Shown: positions 52,593 through 61,924, counted from the first letter of the stretch. The stretch is 64,000 nt of DNA from Jutongia hominis (GCF_014384965.1 NZ_JACRSW010000027.1:310001-374000), one strand, 5' to 3'. The notes: generated by a model not told the origin, from the sequence alone. Numbers and translations: made by a program.

Positions 52593-54656
52593 ATGAAACT
52601 ATGTTACAGCTGTATGCAGCCCATTGATGACAAAGAGAATACGACATGCCCTCATTGTGGTGAACCGCTTCAGCTTTCCTGTGATACGACAAAGTTTTTA
52701 AAGCCGAGGACGGTCTTACAGAACAAATTCGTGGTAGGGAAGGTCTTGGGAGCAGGTGGCTTTGGCATCACCTATATTGGCTGGAATCAGGTATTACAAT
52801 GTCGTGTCGCGATCAAGGAATATTATCCGCGGATGCTTTCAAAGCGTTCGCAGGATGGTGCGACCGTGACACTGACGGATACAACGAAACAGCAGCGTTT
52901 CCGGCTCGGCTTGCACCAGTTCTTAGAAGAAGCGAAGAGCATTGCCAACTTACAGGATGTCAAAGGCGTTATTAAGATCTTTAACTTCTTTGAAGAGAAC
53001 GGCACCGGTTATATTGTGATGGAATTCTTAGAAGGAATGGATGTCAAGCAGATCTTAAAAGAAACGAACAACAAAGCCGGATATGAGTGGAGTCGTCGTG
53101 TGGTCTTAACCGTACTTCATATCCTGCGTGATATTCACAAAAGAGGTGTATTGCATCGGGATATTGCACCGGACAACATCTTTGTGACAAAAGAAGGTGT
53201 GATCAAGCTGATCGACTTTGGTGCGGCAAAGTATGTGACACAGATGGCAAATCCGCATTCGGATATTGTCTTGAAAGTCGGTTATGCACCGATCGAGCAG
53301 TATTCCAAGAAAGCAAAGCAGGGACCTTATACCGATCTGTACGCAGTGGCCGCGTTATTTTATCGTCTGTTGACAGGGCAGAAACCTCAGGCAGCCAATG
53401 AAAGGATTGCAAATGATCAGTTAAAAAGTCTGTCAGAGCTTGGTGTGAAGATTCCACAGCAGGCAGAGTTTGCGATTATGATGTGTCTGAGTATCCAGCC
53501 ACAGTTTCGTTTACAGAGTGCACAGGAGTTCATGGAAGCATTGGACGGAGCAGACTTTGAGCCGGTATATGAACCGGAGTGGATCCTGCCGGATGATATG
53601 AAAGAGAGTGAAAAAGGCATCAAAGCCCTTGGCAAAAAGATCGCATCATTACCGGTTGCTGCGAAAGCCGGAATCGTGGTTGCCGTGATCGCATTGGCGG
53701 GTGGTTCGGTTGCTCTTGGCATGAACCTGACACAGCATAAGCAGATCGAGACCGGAGAAAGTAAAAGTGCAAATGGTATGCCTGACTGGGTAAGCTTCGG
53801 CACGCAGATTGAAAAAGCCGACCAGAAAGCAAAGAACCTTGGCTTAAAGACAGCATACAACTATGAATATCATCAGGATGAACCGGAAGATAAGATCATT
53901 CGCTGCCAGATTGATGGACAGGACAGTAACGAGGGACAGAAGGTTACAAAAGGAACGACCTTAAACTTTACGGTCGCAAGCAGTAGCAAAGTAAGCATTA
54001 TTGATTATAAAAACAGTGATAAAGCGGCGATCGAACAGGATCTGGCGGTGCGTTTTGGTGATCTGTATAACAAGAACAAAGACAAGATGATCTTTGAACA
54101 CTATAACAAGGATGTTCCAAAAGATATCTGCTATGACCAGACCGTACAGCCCGGCTCGGTCTTAGCATTATCGAATATGGATCAGTTTAAGCTGTATCTG
54201 TCATGGGGCAAAGAATCTGACTATGTGGTAAAGATGCCGGATCTGACAGGTAAGGCGGTTGCACAGGCAAAGAAGGTACTTGCAAAGAAAAATATCAAAG
54301 TAAAGTATAAGATCAATCAGCTTTTCGATGATACGGCAAAGATTGGCACGATCGTAGGAGACGGACAGGAACCGAAAAAAGGAACGAAAGTCAATACGAA
54401 TATGGCAGATAAGCTGAATGTCAATCATGTAGATACCGTCATTCTCTGGGTAAGCAAAGGCCCGGAAGCAACACCGACACCGGAACCAACGGTAGAGCCT
54501 ACCGTTGCACCGACAAAGAAGCCGGCAAAGACACAGGCACCAACGACGGACAGGTCAGTAAGTAAGAAGAAATCATCAAGTAAAAAGAAAGCAAAGAAGG
54601 ATTCAGATAGTGTTAGGTTTGAAACGAATGAAAATAATACTAAATCCATATATTAA
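52593..54656 (+). CDS. Receptor Ser/Thr kinase with PASTA-like outer domain
   Basis: This protein has 687 residues. A zinc ribbon (C-Y-S-C...C-P-H-C) precedes an intact kinase (about 40-310: G-A-G-G-F-G, V-A-I-K-E-Y-Y-P, H-R-D-I-A-P-D-N, D-F-G-A-A). One TM (about 355-378, G-I-V-V-A-V-I-A-L-A-G-G) follows. The outer region contains a PASTA-like module (about 552-640: M-P-D-L-T-G-K-A-V-A-Q-A-K-K-V-L, then G-T-I-V-G-D-G-Q-E-P-K-K-G-T) and a weaker preceding one. PASTA repeats in PknB/PrkC kinases sense muropeptides or lipid II. A Pro/Thr linker and a Lys/Ser-rich tail finish the protein. It is likely the wall-sensing arm of the set. Confidence 0.88.
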   Translation: MKLCYSCMQPIDDKENTTCPHCGEPLQLSCDTTKFLKPRTVLQNKFVVGKVLGAGGFGITYIGWNQVLQCRVAIKEYYPRMLSKRSQDGATVTLTDTTKQQRFRLGLHQFLEEAKSIANLQDVKGVIKIFNFFEENGTGYIVMEFLEGMDVKQILKETNNKAGYEWSRRVVLTVLHILRDIHKRGVLHRDIAPDNIFVTKEGVIKLIDFGAAKYVTQMANPHSDIVLKVGYAPIEQYSKKAKQGPYTDLYAVAALFYRLLTGQKPQAANERIANDQLKSLSELGVKIPQQAEFAIMMCLSIQPQFRLQSAQEFMEALDGADFEPVYEPEWILPDDMKESEKGIKALGKKIASLPVAAKAGIVVAVIALAGGSVALGMNLTQHKQIETGESKSANGMPDWVSFGTQIEKADQKAKNLGLKTAYNYEYHQDEPEDKIIRCQIDGQDSNEGQKVTKGTTLNFTVASSSKVSIIDYKNSDKAAIEQDLAVRFGDLYNKNKDKMIFEHYNKDVPKDICYDQTVQPGSVLALSNMDQFKLYLSWGKESDYVVKMPDLTGKAVAQAKKVLAKKNIKVKYKINQLFDDTAKIGTIVGDGQEPKKGTKVNTNMADKLNVNHVDTVILWVSKGPEATPTPEPTVEPTVAPTKKPAKTQAPTTDRSVSKKKSSSKKKAKKDSDSVRFETNENNTKSIY

Positions 54657-54764
54657 TTGATTCGTTCGATCTTTTTACTTTACACGGATGCAAAAGCAAC
54701 GCAGACAGTAAACAATGATCAGGTAGACAAAAACAACTACTCACCGATAGAAACGAGGAAGATT

Positions 54765-56240
54765 ATGGGAAAGAAACTGGTAGATCCCAACAAGCTTTGT
54801 ATGGGATGCATGGAAATCGTGGAGGATATCACAAAACCCTGCCCGAAGTGCGGTTTTGTCTTATCAAGATACCAAAAGCCGGCAAACAGTATGCCACCCT
54901 ATGAGATCCTGAATGGAAAATATCTGATAGGAAGTGTGATCGGTATTGGCGGGTTTGGAATTACTTATGTCGGCTGGGATTTTTATCAAAGTAAGCGGGT
55001 ATGTATCAAGGAATATTTTCCAAGAGGCGTGGCAGCCAGAGATACTACACAGGCAATGATGACAACAGCGTCTACGACGACATCTACATCTACACAATAC
55101 AGCATGGATGTTTTGACAACGAAGACGCAAAAAGCGGTCAATGCCTATCTTGGCGGTCTTCGTTCGTATATCAATGAAGCGAAGAATCTTTCCCGATTCT
55201 ATGCACTTCCGGGAATCGTATCGATCCGTGATTTCTTTTATGGAAACCGGACAGCCTATATTGTCATGGAATATATAGAAGGGATTAACCTCAGGCAATA
55301 TGCCAAGTGTTATGAAGGAAAGCGAATTCCGGCAAACATTCTGTTGCCGATGCTAAAAGATGTCATTATTGCATTGAATACTGTACATAAAGAAAATATC
55401 ATTCATCGTGATATCAGTCCTGACAATATCATGATCAATAAAAAGTTTGAAGTCAAAGTTATTGACTTTGGTGCTGCCAAAGAATTTCATGGCGAAAAGG
55501 ACAATGCAATCTTACTCAAGCATGGTTATGCACCGATCGAGCAGTATGACCGGAACGGCAATCAGGGACCATGGACGGATGTCTACAGCCTGAGTGCAAG
55601 TATTTATTATCTGCTAAGCCATGTCAAATTGCAAAAAGCTTTCGAACGTGTTGCAGATGATCAATTGCAATCTCTTCGGGCATTGGGCATTCCGATATCG
55701 GAAAGACAGGACATGGCATTATTAAAAGGAATGAGTGTTCAGATCAAAGACCGTTTTCAAAGCATGGCAGATCTGTATTATGCGTTATATGGTGAATGCA
55801 TTCCGGGAGAAAAAGTACCGCTAAACTGGCAAGCTGAAATGCAGCAAAGACAGAATGAACAGATGTCGAATGAAAATGTATACATGACAGGTCAGATATC
55901 AAATGACAATGTAAACACAACAAATCAGTCATCGAATGAAAGTATATATACGGTAAATCAGATGTCAAATGATAACACAAACATAACAAACCAGGCATCG
56001 AACGGAAGTGCATATACAACAAATCAGGCACCCAATGACAATATATACACAACTAATCAGGCAGTAATAGAAAGAATCCAGCCTACGGAGCCGGAATATC
56101 AGAATTATCCGGGAAGACAGAAAGCGGATGGTAATGAGCCGGTTTATCAGACTGCATCTGTTTCTGACAGATATATTCCGGATAAGAGCAGGGAAGAAGC
56201 AGCAATGGAGTATCTGCGGCAGCAGTTAGATAATCAATAG
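54765..56240 (+). CDS. Soluble Ser/Thr kinase with zinc ribbon and Asn-rich repeat tail
   Basis: This protein has about 491 residues. A zinc ribbon (C-M-G-C...C-P-K-C, residues 12-29) is followed by a kinase domain (about 45-345) with G-I-G-G-F-G, V-C-I-K-E-Y-F-P, H-R-D-I-S-P-D-N and D-F-G-A-A, all intact. A Thr/Ser-rich insert (T-T-A-S-T-T-T-S-T-S-T) lies in the N-lobe. The tail (about 375-440) has several 11-residue repeats of the form S-N-D-N-x-x-T-T-N-Q. No TM is present. ATG 54765 has GAGGAAG upstream and gives the zinc ribbon the same position as its paralogues; a TTG at 54657 would add 36 unlikely residues. The Ser/Thr-rich insert may be an autophosphorylation site. Confidence 0.88.
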   Translation: MGKKLVDPNKLCMGCMEIVEDITKPCPKCGFVLSRYQKPANSMPPYEILNGKYLIGSVIGIGGFGITYVGWDFYQSKRVCIKEYFPRGVAARDTTQAMMTTASTTTSTSTQYSMDVLTTKTQKAVNAYLGGLRSYINEAKNLSRFYALPGIVSIRDFFYGNRTAYIVMEYIEGINLRQYAKCYEGKRIPANILLPMLKDVIIALNTVHKENIIHRDISPDNIMINKKFEVKVIDFGAAKEFHGEKDNAILLKHGYAPIEQYDRNGNQGPWTDVYSLSASIYYLLSHVKLQKAFERVADDQLQSLRALGIPISERQDMALLKGMSVQIKDRFQSMADLYYALYGECIPGEKVPLNWQAEMQQRQNEQMSNENVYMTGQISNDNVNTTNQSSNESIYTVNQMSNDNTNITNQASNGSAYTTNQAPNDNIYTTNQAVIERIQPTEPEYQNYPGRQKADGNEPVYQTASVSDRYIPDKSREEAAMEYLRQQLDNQ

Positions 56241-56301
56241 ACAGAATAAACAGACAGAAGAAGGAATCCGATCACGAACCGGAAACGAGGAGATAAGGAG
56301 C

Positions 56302-57648
56302 ATGAAGAGTAAAATTTGTAAGGGATGTTTTCAGGAATGGGACGAAGAATGGGAACATTGTCCTGTATGCGGCTTTTCTTTTGAAGAGGAGAGGCAGGAA
56401 GGAGAATGGCTTCGTGGTGATATTATCGGAAAACGTTTTATGATCGGCAGTCTTTTCTTTGAAAGGAAGAATCTGCGTATCTGGCGTGCCTACGATGCTG
56501 TCTTGGAGATCAAATGCTTTTTGTTTACGGTACGAAAGGCTTATGCCCGTTCGTTACTGTTAGTTGCAGACATTATCCGTCAAAAGCAGGAAACGATCGC
56601 TCAAAAGGTTCTTCAATATGCAGATTATGATGAATATAAAATTTTAGAAGTTTCCTATCAGACAGAAGAAGATGCAAAAGAATCGTTAGAATCGATCAAA
56701 CATATGACACAGCAGGAAGTGAAGATACAGCCTGTGATCCAGACCATGCATTATGAAGAAGCAAAGCAGGTACTTCCGACAGATACTTTTTTAGAAGAAC
56801 GGTATCGTGTGATCGGCCCTTTAGGGATTGGCGGATTTGGAATCACGTATCTTTGTGAAGATATCAATCTTGGAAGAAATGTTGCGATCAAAGAATATTT
56901 TCCTTCGGAATGGGCACAAAGAGAAGATCGCTTTGTAACAGTAAAGTCTTCTGCCATGATCGAACCGTATCGTTTTGGCATGGATTCTTTTCGAAAAGAA
57001 GCAAAAATGACAGCGAAGTTTATTCATGAGAAAGGCATTGTGACAGCCTACGATTATTTTGAAGAAAATGATACGGCATATCTGGTGATGGAATATATAT
57101 CCGGGACAAGTATCGGAAAAAAGATGAAAGCAAAGGGGCAGGCACTTTCGCCGGAAAGAGTATGTGAGATCCTTCTTCCGGTACTAGATAGCCTTGATAA
57201 GCTGCATGACAGAAAGATTGTACATAGTGACATTTCACCGGGAAATATTATGGAGACAAAAGAAGGCAGGGAAGTTTTGATCGACCTTGGAGCAGCAAAA
57301 TACTGGTACGATACCAGACCGAATCTGGCAGCAGCATTTCTAAAGCCCGACTTTGCGGCACCGGAGCAATACCGGACGGCAAAACTTGGCGTGCCAAAAG
57401 ATGAGGGGGCGTGGACAGATATTTATGCACTTGGAGCAATGATGTATTACATGCTGACAGGGCATAAACCTCCCGATGTGATCACAAGGCTAGAAAGCGA
57501 CAGTATAAAGCTTCTGCCGTTTCGAAAATATAAGGTTCATATTAAGAAAAAATGGTTTCGCATCGTAGAACAGTGTATGGATGTGGACTTTCATAACAGA
57601 TACCGGTCTGTAACAGAACTGAAAAAAGCTCTTATCGAAGCGTTATAA
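56302..57648 (+). CDS. Kinase-like protein with degenerate extra N-lobe and altered HRD/DFG
   Basis: This protein has 448 residues. A zinc ribbon (C-K-G-C...C-P-V-C) is followed by about 40 residues (about 35-75: G-K-R-F-M-I-G-S-L...W-R-A-Y-D-A-V-L-E-I-K) that resemble the start of a kinase N-lobe without Gly-loop or Lys. A full kinase domain lies at about 165-445. There G-I-G-G-F-G and V-A-I-K-E-Y-F-P are intact, but HRD is H-S-D and DFG is D-L-G; D-I-S-P-G-N keeps Asp and Asn. It may be weakly active. No TM is present. It is the last of the kinase-like genes. Confidence 0.82.
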   Translation: MKSKICKGCFQEWDEEWEHCPVCGFSFEEERQEGEWLRGDIIGKRFMIGSLFFERKNLRIWRAYDAVLEIKCFLFTVRKAYARSLLLVADIIRQKQETIAQKVLQYADYDEYKILEVSYQTEEDAKESLESIKHMTQQEVKIQPVIQTMHYEEAKQVLPTDTFLEERYRVIGPLGIGGFGITYLCEDINLGRNVAIKEYFPSEWAQREDRFVTVKSSAMIEPYRFGMDSFRKEAKMTAKFIHEKGIVTAYDYFEENDTAYLVMEYISGTSIGKKMKAKGQALSPERVCEILLPVLDSLDKLHDRKIVHSDISPGNIMETKEGREVLIDLGAAKYWYDTRPNLAAAFLKPDFAAPEQYRTAKLGVPKDEGAWTDIYALGAMMYYMLTGHKPPDVITRLESDSIKLLPFRKYKVHIKKKWFRIVEQCMDVDFHNRYRSVTELKKALIEAL

Positions 57649-57752
57649 AAGAATGCGATAAGAGATGCTATAAAAGATAACAGCTAAAAAGCATGTTTAT
57701 GAAAGACAAATGAATAACAGCAGTGGAAAGTAACTGCGGAAAAGAGGTTGAG

Positions 57753-59264
57753 ATGGAAGGAAAAAAATTGAACTGGCAGATTGTTACCGGAGCAGGACTG
57801 CTCTTACTCCTTGTGATCACACTTTTCTTGCCGAGAATTGATGTGACAGAAGTGAAATATGTAGATACAGCAGTCAAGGTGAATCAACATGCAAAGGAAC
57901 AGAATAAGAAAAAAGCATTGGAAGCCGGAGCAGAGGATGCGATCAAAGAATTTGATGTCGGCGGTTCGGAACGAAAAGATACATTGGAAGAAGTACGCTC
58001 CAGACTGGGAGACAAAAATGTAGGAAGTAAATCAACACTTGCCTTAGCAAAGTGGATGTTGACGGTAAATAAGAATGACAAGATGCTTTTTGATGTGATC
58101 CAATATGATGCAGCAAAGAAAGATGATGTTGCAAAAAGCGGAATTAAAAGCAGTCTGCGTTTGAATGGTATCTTGCTGCTTCTGCCGGTTGCAGCAGCTT
58201 TGATCGTTATGATCCTCGTGCTTGCACTTCGAAAAATGGTTGCACCGGGTCTGATCGGAGTTGGTGCTTTGACGGTACTATCGAATTTGCTCATTCAGTT
58301 TGCACTTCCGGGCATGATGTGGGGAAAGATTTCTAAATATATTGAAAGTGCCGAGTGCATGGAAGGCGGACTTTTCGATATCAGCGGAGTTGGGAAATAT
58401 GCAATTTCGGAGATGTCAGCAGCTTTTTCTAGCTGGGGAAGTATGTTGTCGCTGGTTCTTGGCATTGTTTTGATCGTAATGGGAGTTCTTTTTCTGACAG
58501 CATTTCGACCAAAAGTCGCTAATGATTCCGATGACTGGCAATTTTCACAGGAAAATTTAGACGTATTTGGAGATAACGGCGGAATGAACGGAGGCTTTGC
58601 CGGAGATATGAATAATGTCGGAGCGAATGGAGGCTTTGCCGGAGATATGAATAATGTCGGAGCGAACGGAGGCTTTGCCGGAGATATGAATAATAACGGA
58701 ATGAACGGAGGCTTTGCCGGAGACATGAATAATGTCGGAGCGAACGGAGGCTTTGCCGGAGACATGAATAATGTCGGAGCGAACGGAGGCTTTGCCGGAG
58801 ACATGAATAATGTCGGAGCGAACGGAGGCTTTACCGGAGACATGAATAATGTCGGAGCGAACATAGGCTTTGCCGGAGACATGAATAATGTCGGAGCGAA
58901 TGGAGGTTTTACCGGAGACAGTACAAGTCCATATTATTTTGAAACTTCGCAGCCGGAAGGAAGAATTACGGTAGTCAGTGGTGAACATCAGGGAAAGACT
59001 TTTACTTTCCGCGCAGGAGAGGAAATGATACTTGGTCGTGATCCGGCACTTAGTTCGATCGTTTTTCAATATCCGAAGGTAAGCAGAAGACATTGTGGTA
59101 TTCGCTTTGATGCAGCTAGTGGAAATTATCAGGTGACGGACTATTCTTCTAACGGAACCAGATTATCGAACGGAGCAATGGTATCTGCAGGTAGTTATAC
59201 GACGATCACACCGGGAACTGTGATCTATCTTGGCAACCAGCATGAAGCAATTCAGGTCGGATAA
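57753..59264 (+). CDS. Membrane protein with glycine/asparagine repeats and C-terminal FHA
   Basis: This protein has about 503 residues. TM1 lies at about 7-28, an outer loop of about 100 residues follows, and three more hydrophobic segments lie at about 135-250. Nine 13-residue repeats (N-N-V-G-A-N-G-G-F-A-G-D-M) then occupy about 275-390. A C-terminal FHA domain (about 400-495) has I-L-G-R-D...V-S-R-R-H-C-G and S-S-N-G-T. The four-TM plus FHA layout recalls the 41772 protein. ATG 57753 follows AAGAGGTTGAG; GTG 57723 is a weaker option. The role is probably membrane docking of phosphorylated partners. Confidence 0.85.
   Translation: MEGKKLNWQIVTGAGLLLLLVITLFLPRIDVTEVKYVDTAVKVNQHAKEQNKKKALEAGAEDAIKEFDVGGSERKDTLEEVRSRLGDKNVGSKSTLALAKWMLTVNKNDKMLFDVIQYDAAKKDDVAKSGIKSSLRLNGILLLLPVAAALIVMILVLALRKMVAPGLIGVGALTVLSNLLIQFALPGMMWGKISKYIESAECMEGGLFDISGVGKYAISEMSAAFSSWGSMLSLVLGIVLIVMGVLFLTAFRPKVANDSDDWQFSQENLDVFGDNGGMNGGFAGDMNNVGANGGFAGDMNNVGANGGFAGDMNNNGMNGGFAGDMNNVGANGGFAGDMNNVGANGGFAGDMNNVGANGGFTGDMNNVGANIGFAGDMNNVGANGGFTGDSTSPYYFETSQPEGRITVVSGEHQGKTFTFRAGEEMILGRDPALSSIVFQYPKVSRRHCGIRFDAASGNYQVTDYSSNGTRLSNGAMVSAGSYTTITPGTVIYLGNQHEAIQVG
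58579..58925 (+). repeat. Nine 39-bp tandem repeats within the FHA membrane protein gene
   Basis: Units centre on GGAGGCTTTGCCGGAGA(T/C)ATGAATAATGTC and stay in frame. The first ones differ from later ones by synonymous changes (GATATG or GACATG), which shows separate rounds of expansion. There are no variable spacers, so it is not a CRISPR array. Confidence 0.92.
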
Positions 59265-59330
59265 GGAATAAAGAAAAATTAGAGAGAAAAAAAGATAAGA
59301 CGGTCTGAGAACGAAAAGAGGGAGGAGCGT

Positions 59331-60056
59331 ATGCTGCGAATTGGAATATGTGATGATGAAAAGATCATACAGGATGAATTGAAAGATATGGTCAGTCATA
59401 TTGTTTTTCAATATGGTGAAGTGGAATTTTCAACATTTTCATCCGGAAAGGATGTGGTCAAGGCAGTAGAAGAGAAAACATTTACCTGTGATCTGCTTTT
59501 ATTAGACATACATATGCCGGAACGGGATGGCATTGAGACGGCAAAGTATATCCGTATGCATCAGGTTGATGTGGATATTATATTTGTGACTGTTTCAAAA
59601 GAGCATGTTTTTGATGGATATACTTATCAGGCATTTTCCTATTTGCTAAAGCCGATACAATATCCTCGATTAGAAGATGAGTTGGGACGTTATATTTATG
59701 AGCGTTCTAAGAATTCCCGCTGCTTACATGTCAATATCAATGGACGCAAGGAAAAGCTTCTTCTTGATAAGGTGAAATATTTTGAAGCAGATACCAGAAA
59801 AGTGATCGCACATTTGCTGCATGGTGAAGTGACATTTTATGCGAAGCTGTCTGACTTGCAAAAGGTTTTGGAATCGTATGACTTTTTACGATGTCATCAG
59901 AGTTATCTGGTAAATACGATGTTTATATCAGGGTATTCACGAACAGAAATCAGTCTGGAAGATATTACAATTCCAATCAGCAGGAAATATACAGAAAGTG
60001 TCAGATTACAGCTGGATGCAAGAAAGGATGGGGAATATGGGGAACTTGGAAAATGA
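59331..60056 (+). CDS. LytTR-family response regulator
   Basis: This 241-residue protein has a receiver domain (about 1-120) with the acidic pair I-C-D-D-E-K, the phospho-acceptor Asp in L-L-L-L-D-I-H-M-P-E-R-D-G, and the conserved Lys in Y-L-L-K-P-I. It is followed by a LytTR DNA-binding domain (about 135-235; F-L-R-C-H-Q-S-Y-L-V-N and I-P-I-S-R-K-Y). Such regulators commonly control surface, competence or bacteriocin genes. No histidine kinase gene is seen nearby, so it is an orphan here. GGAGGAG precedes the ATG. Its end overlaps the next FHA gene by about 20 bases. Confidence 0.92.
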   Translation: MLRIGICDDEKIIQDELKDMVSHIVFQYGEVEFSTFSSGKDVVKAVEEKTFTCDLLLLDIHMPERDGIETAKYIRMHQVDVDIIFVTVSKEHVFDGYTYQAFSYLLKPIQYPRLEDELGRYIYERSKNSRCLHVNINGRKEKLLLDKVKYFEADTRKVIAHLLHGEVTFYAKLSDLQKVLESYDFLRCHQSYLVNTMFISGYSRTEISLEDITIPISRKYTESVRLQLDARKDGEYGELGK

Positions 60057-60414
60057 TATGTCAACAATGCAGGTAACAAAGAGTCTTGCTTTATCAGAAG
60101 ATAAAACCGGTGGCTTGATCTGTATCAGAGGAAGTCATATCGGGCAGCTGATACCACTTCCGAGTGATGTCAAAGTTGTGTTAGGACGTGATGTGACACA
60201 ATGCCAGTATGTGATCACGGATACACAGGTAAGCAGAAAACATTGCGAGATCGTATATGTGGGTGCATTGGATAAGTATCGTGTTACCGATTTTTCGAAA
60301 AATGGCACATTTTTAGGAGATGGCACACGATTAGAGAAAGGAAAAGAATATTATCTTGCATCGACAGAAGAGCTTTATCTCGGAAATGAGGACAATTTAT
60401 ACAAATTACGGTGA
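60037..60414 (+). CDS. Single-domain FHA protein
   Basis: This protein has about 125 residues, almost only one FHA domain: V-V-L-G-R-D-V-T...V-S-R-K-H-C-E and S-K-N-G-T. No membrane segment or zinc ribbon is present. A short N-tail holds several Thr/Ser (M-S-T-M-Q-V-T-K-S). It resembles a GarA/FhaA-like adaptor. Its start overlaps the response regulator's end, so the two are probably translationally coupled. Possible starts are ATG 60037 and ATG 60028; the former has the better spacing. Confidence 0.85.
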   Translation: MGNLENDMSTMQVTKSLALSEDKTGGLICIRGSHIGQLIPLPSDVKVVLGRDVTQCQYVITDTQVSRKHCEIVYVGALDKYRVTDFSKNGTFLGDGTRLEKGKEYYLASTEELYLGNEDNLYKLR

Positions 60415-60508
60415 GAAACAGACAAAGCAACCATAGGAACGATTGTAAAGTGTATAAAGAGAATAGCAAAAGACAAGTGCAAAAGTCAAAACTTAAAAGG
60501 AGATACAT

Positions 60509-61924
60509 ATGATGCGTATAAGAAAAATGAATACATGGAAGATGGCTGTCGGCTGTCTGATCTGTGTGATCCTTTTCACACCGATTTTTTCTCCGGTTTT
60601 TCATGTATCGGAAAAGCAGATTGCATTAAGCGTAATCGATATGCTGGAAGATTGCATGGGTGATGAGTTCTATGATGTACTCAAAGAAGAATTAAAATCA
60701 GATAGCGATGATATTTTATCAGATCTGTGGAATTCTGCAAATTCTACAGCAGCAGATCTTGTCAGAAAAGAAACAGAAAAAGAGATCAAAAAGCAGCGAA
60801 AAAAGATTAATAAAAACTCAGAATTACAGGACTATTCTTACAGCGGATTGCAATTATTGACAACATCATCACAGACCATTGCAAATAGGATTTTTAGCCG
60901 GGATGATGATGACAGAATTTTTGTCGGAGCAATTAACAAAAGTGCAAGAGAGCAGACAGTGAAGCTTATCAATCTGTATAAGGTACGTGTTACCTTTTTC
61001 CTGGTTGGTTCGATTACTCTTTTTGTCATCATTTTACTATCGGGATTAAAAAAGAAAAAGATTACCGTTTCATTGATCGCATCGGGTGGCTATCTGCTCC
61101 TTTATATCATAGAACAGGCAGTCTGGTATCTGACAATCCCGGCAAAGATAGCGGTTAAGCTAAACAGATATATTGGAAATACAACAAAAAATAACCAATT
61201 GCTGTACGAAATGTACAAGCAATTAAAAGAACTCGGAATAGACATTCAGAAGCTTGCAGCCACGATGAAGGTATCTACGGATACGACAAAAGGTTTACTC
61301 AAATCCTTTGATGGTACAGCGTTGTATGTAACAGTAGTAGGAGTGGTTCTTCTTGCAGTATGGATGGTGATCACATTTTTTGTGAAAGATAAAGTTGAAA
61401 CAGATGAGATGCCGACCAGACAGATCATCCAGGATGGCATAATGCCAAATATCCCGGTCGGTCAGCAGTTAGGAGAGATATCTTACAATTCCAATCCGAA
61501 TAGTAAAAATGGTATAAGCACCGGATCGGAAGTGCAGCTAAGAGATCATGCAGGACAAAATATCCGGAACAATATGGGCTTGCAGCAGCCTAGACAAGAT
61601 AGGATGGTTTCAGGAGAGCTTCACTACGAGTTAGGTGAACTAAAAGGTGCACAGCTTACTTTAAAGAAAGGAGAAACAATAACGATCGGACGGGATGCGA
61701 AGTCTTGCCAGCTTGTTTTGTCAAATCCGTCGGTAGCGGTAAAACAATGTGCAATACGGATGGATCTGTCCGGAATGTTTTATGAGATTGTCAGTTTTGG
61801 TTATGGAACAATCCTATATAGCGGACAACAGTCACAGAATCTTAGTATGAATCAGAAGATTCGAGTAGGAAAAGGTACGAGAGTAGCATTTGGTCAGAAT
61901 CAGGAAATGATCATGCTATTTTAA
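60509..61924 (+). CDS. Membrane protein with degenerate C-terminal FHA
   Basis: This 471-residue protein has TM1 at about 12-30. An outer, acidic then Lys-rich segment (about 35-160) is followed by two TMs (about 165-185 and 190-215), a loop with likely coiled-coil character, and a TM (about 265-290). A C-terminal FHA-like domain (about 370-470) keeps I-G-R-D, but the Ser-x-x-His motif is replaced by V-A-V-K-Q-C. Without the His it may bind weakly or bind other ligands. AGGAG precedes the ATG. It has the same general plan as the other two membrane FHA proteins. Confidence 0.78.
   Translation: MMRIRKMNTWKMAVGCLICVILFTPIFSPVFHVSEKQIALSVIDMLEDCMGDEFYDVLKEELKSDSDDILSDLWNSANSTAADLVRKETEKEIKKQRKKINKNSELQDYSYSGLQLLTTSSQTIANRIFSRDDDDRIFVGAINKSAREQTVKLINLYKVRVTFFLVGSITLFVIILLSGLKKKKITVSLIASGGYLLLYIIEQAVWYLTIPAKIAVKLNRYIGNTTKNNQLLYEMYKQLKELGIDIQKLAATMKVSTDTTKGLLKSFDGTALYVTVVGVVLLAVWMVITFFVKDKVETDEMPTRQIIQDGIMPNIPVGQQLGEISYNSNPNSKNGISTGSEVQLRDHAGQNIRNNMGLQQPRQDRMVSGELHYELGELKGAQLTLKKGETITIGRDAKSCQLVLSNPSVAVKQCAIRMDLSGMFYEIVSFGYGTILYSGQQSQNLSMNQKIRVGKGTRVAFGQNQEMIMLF

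Noticed and set aside
53417..53860. 147-codon minus-strand open frame
   Set aside because: It lies wholly antisense to the PASTA-like kinase gene, whose motifs are clear.
58295..58882. Long minus-strand open frame with Pro/Phe/Ala repeats
   Set aside because: It is antisense to the 39-bp coding repeats of the FHA protein. Its repeats are the mirror of that coding sequence and no ribosome site is seen.
58579..58925. CRISPR-like array
   Set aside because: Repeats are contiguous, in frame and without variable spacers. The same holds for the ftsK repeats at 4719-5054.
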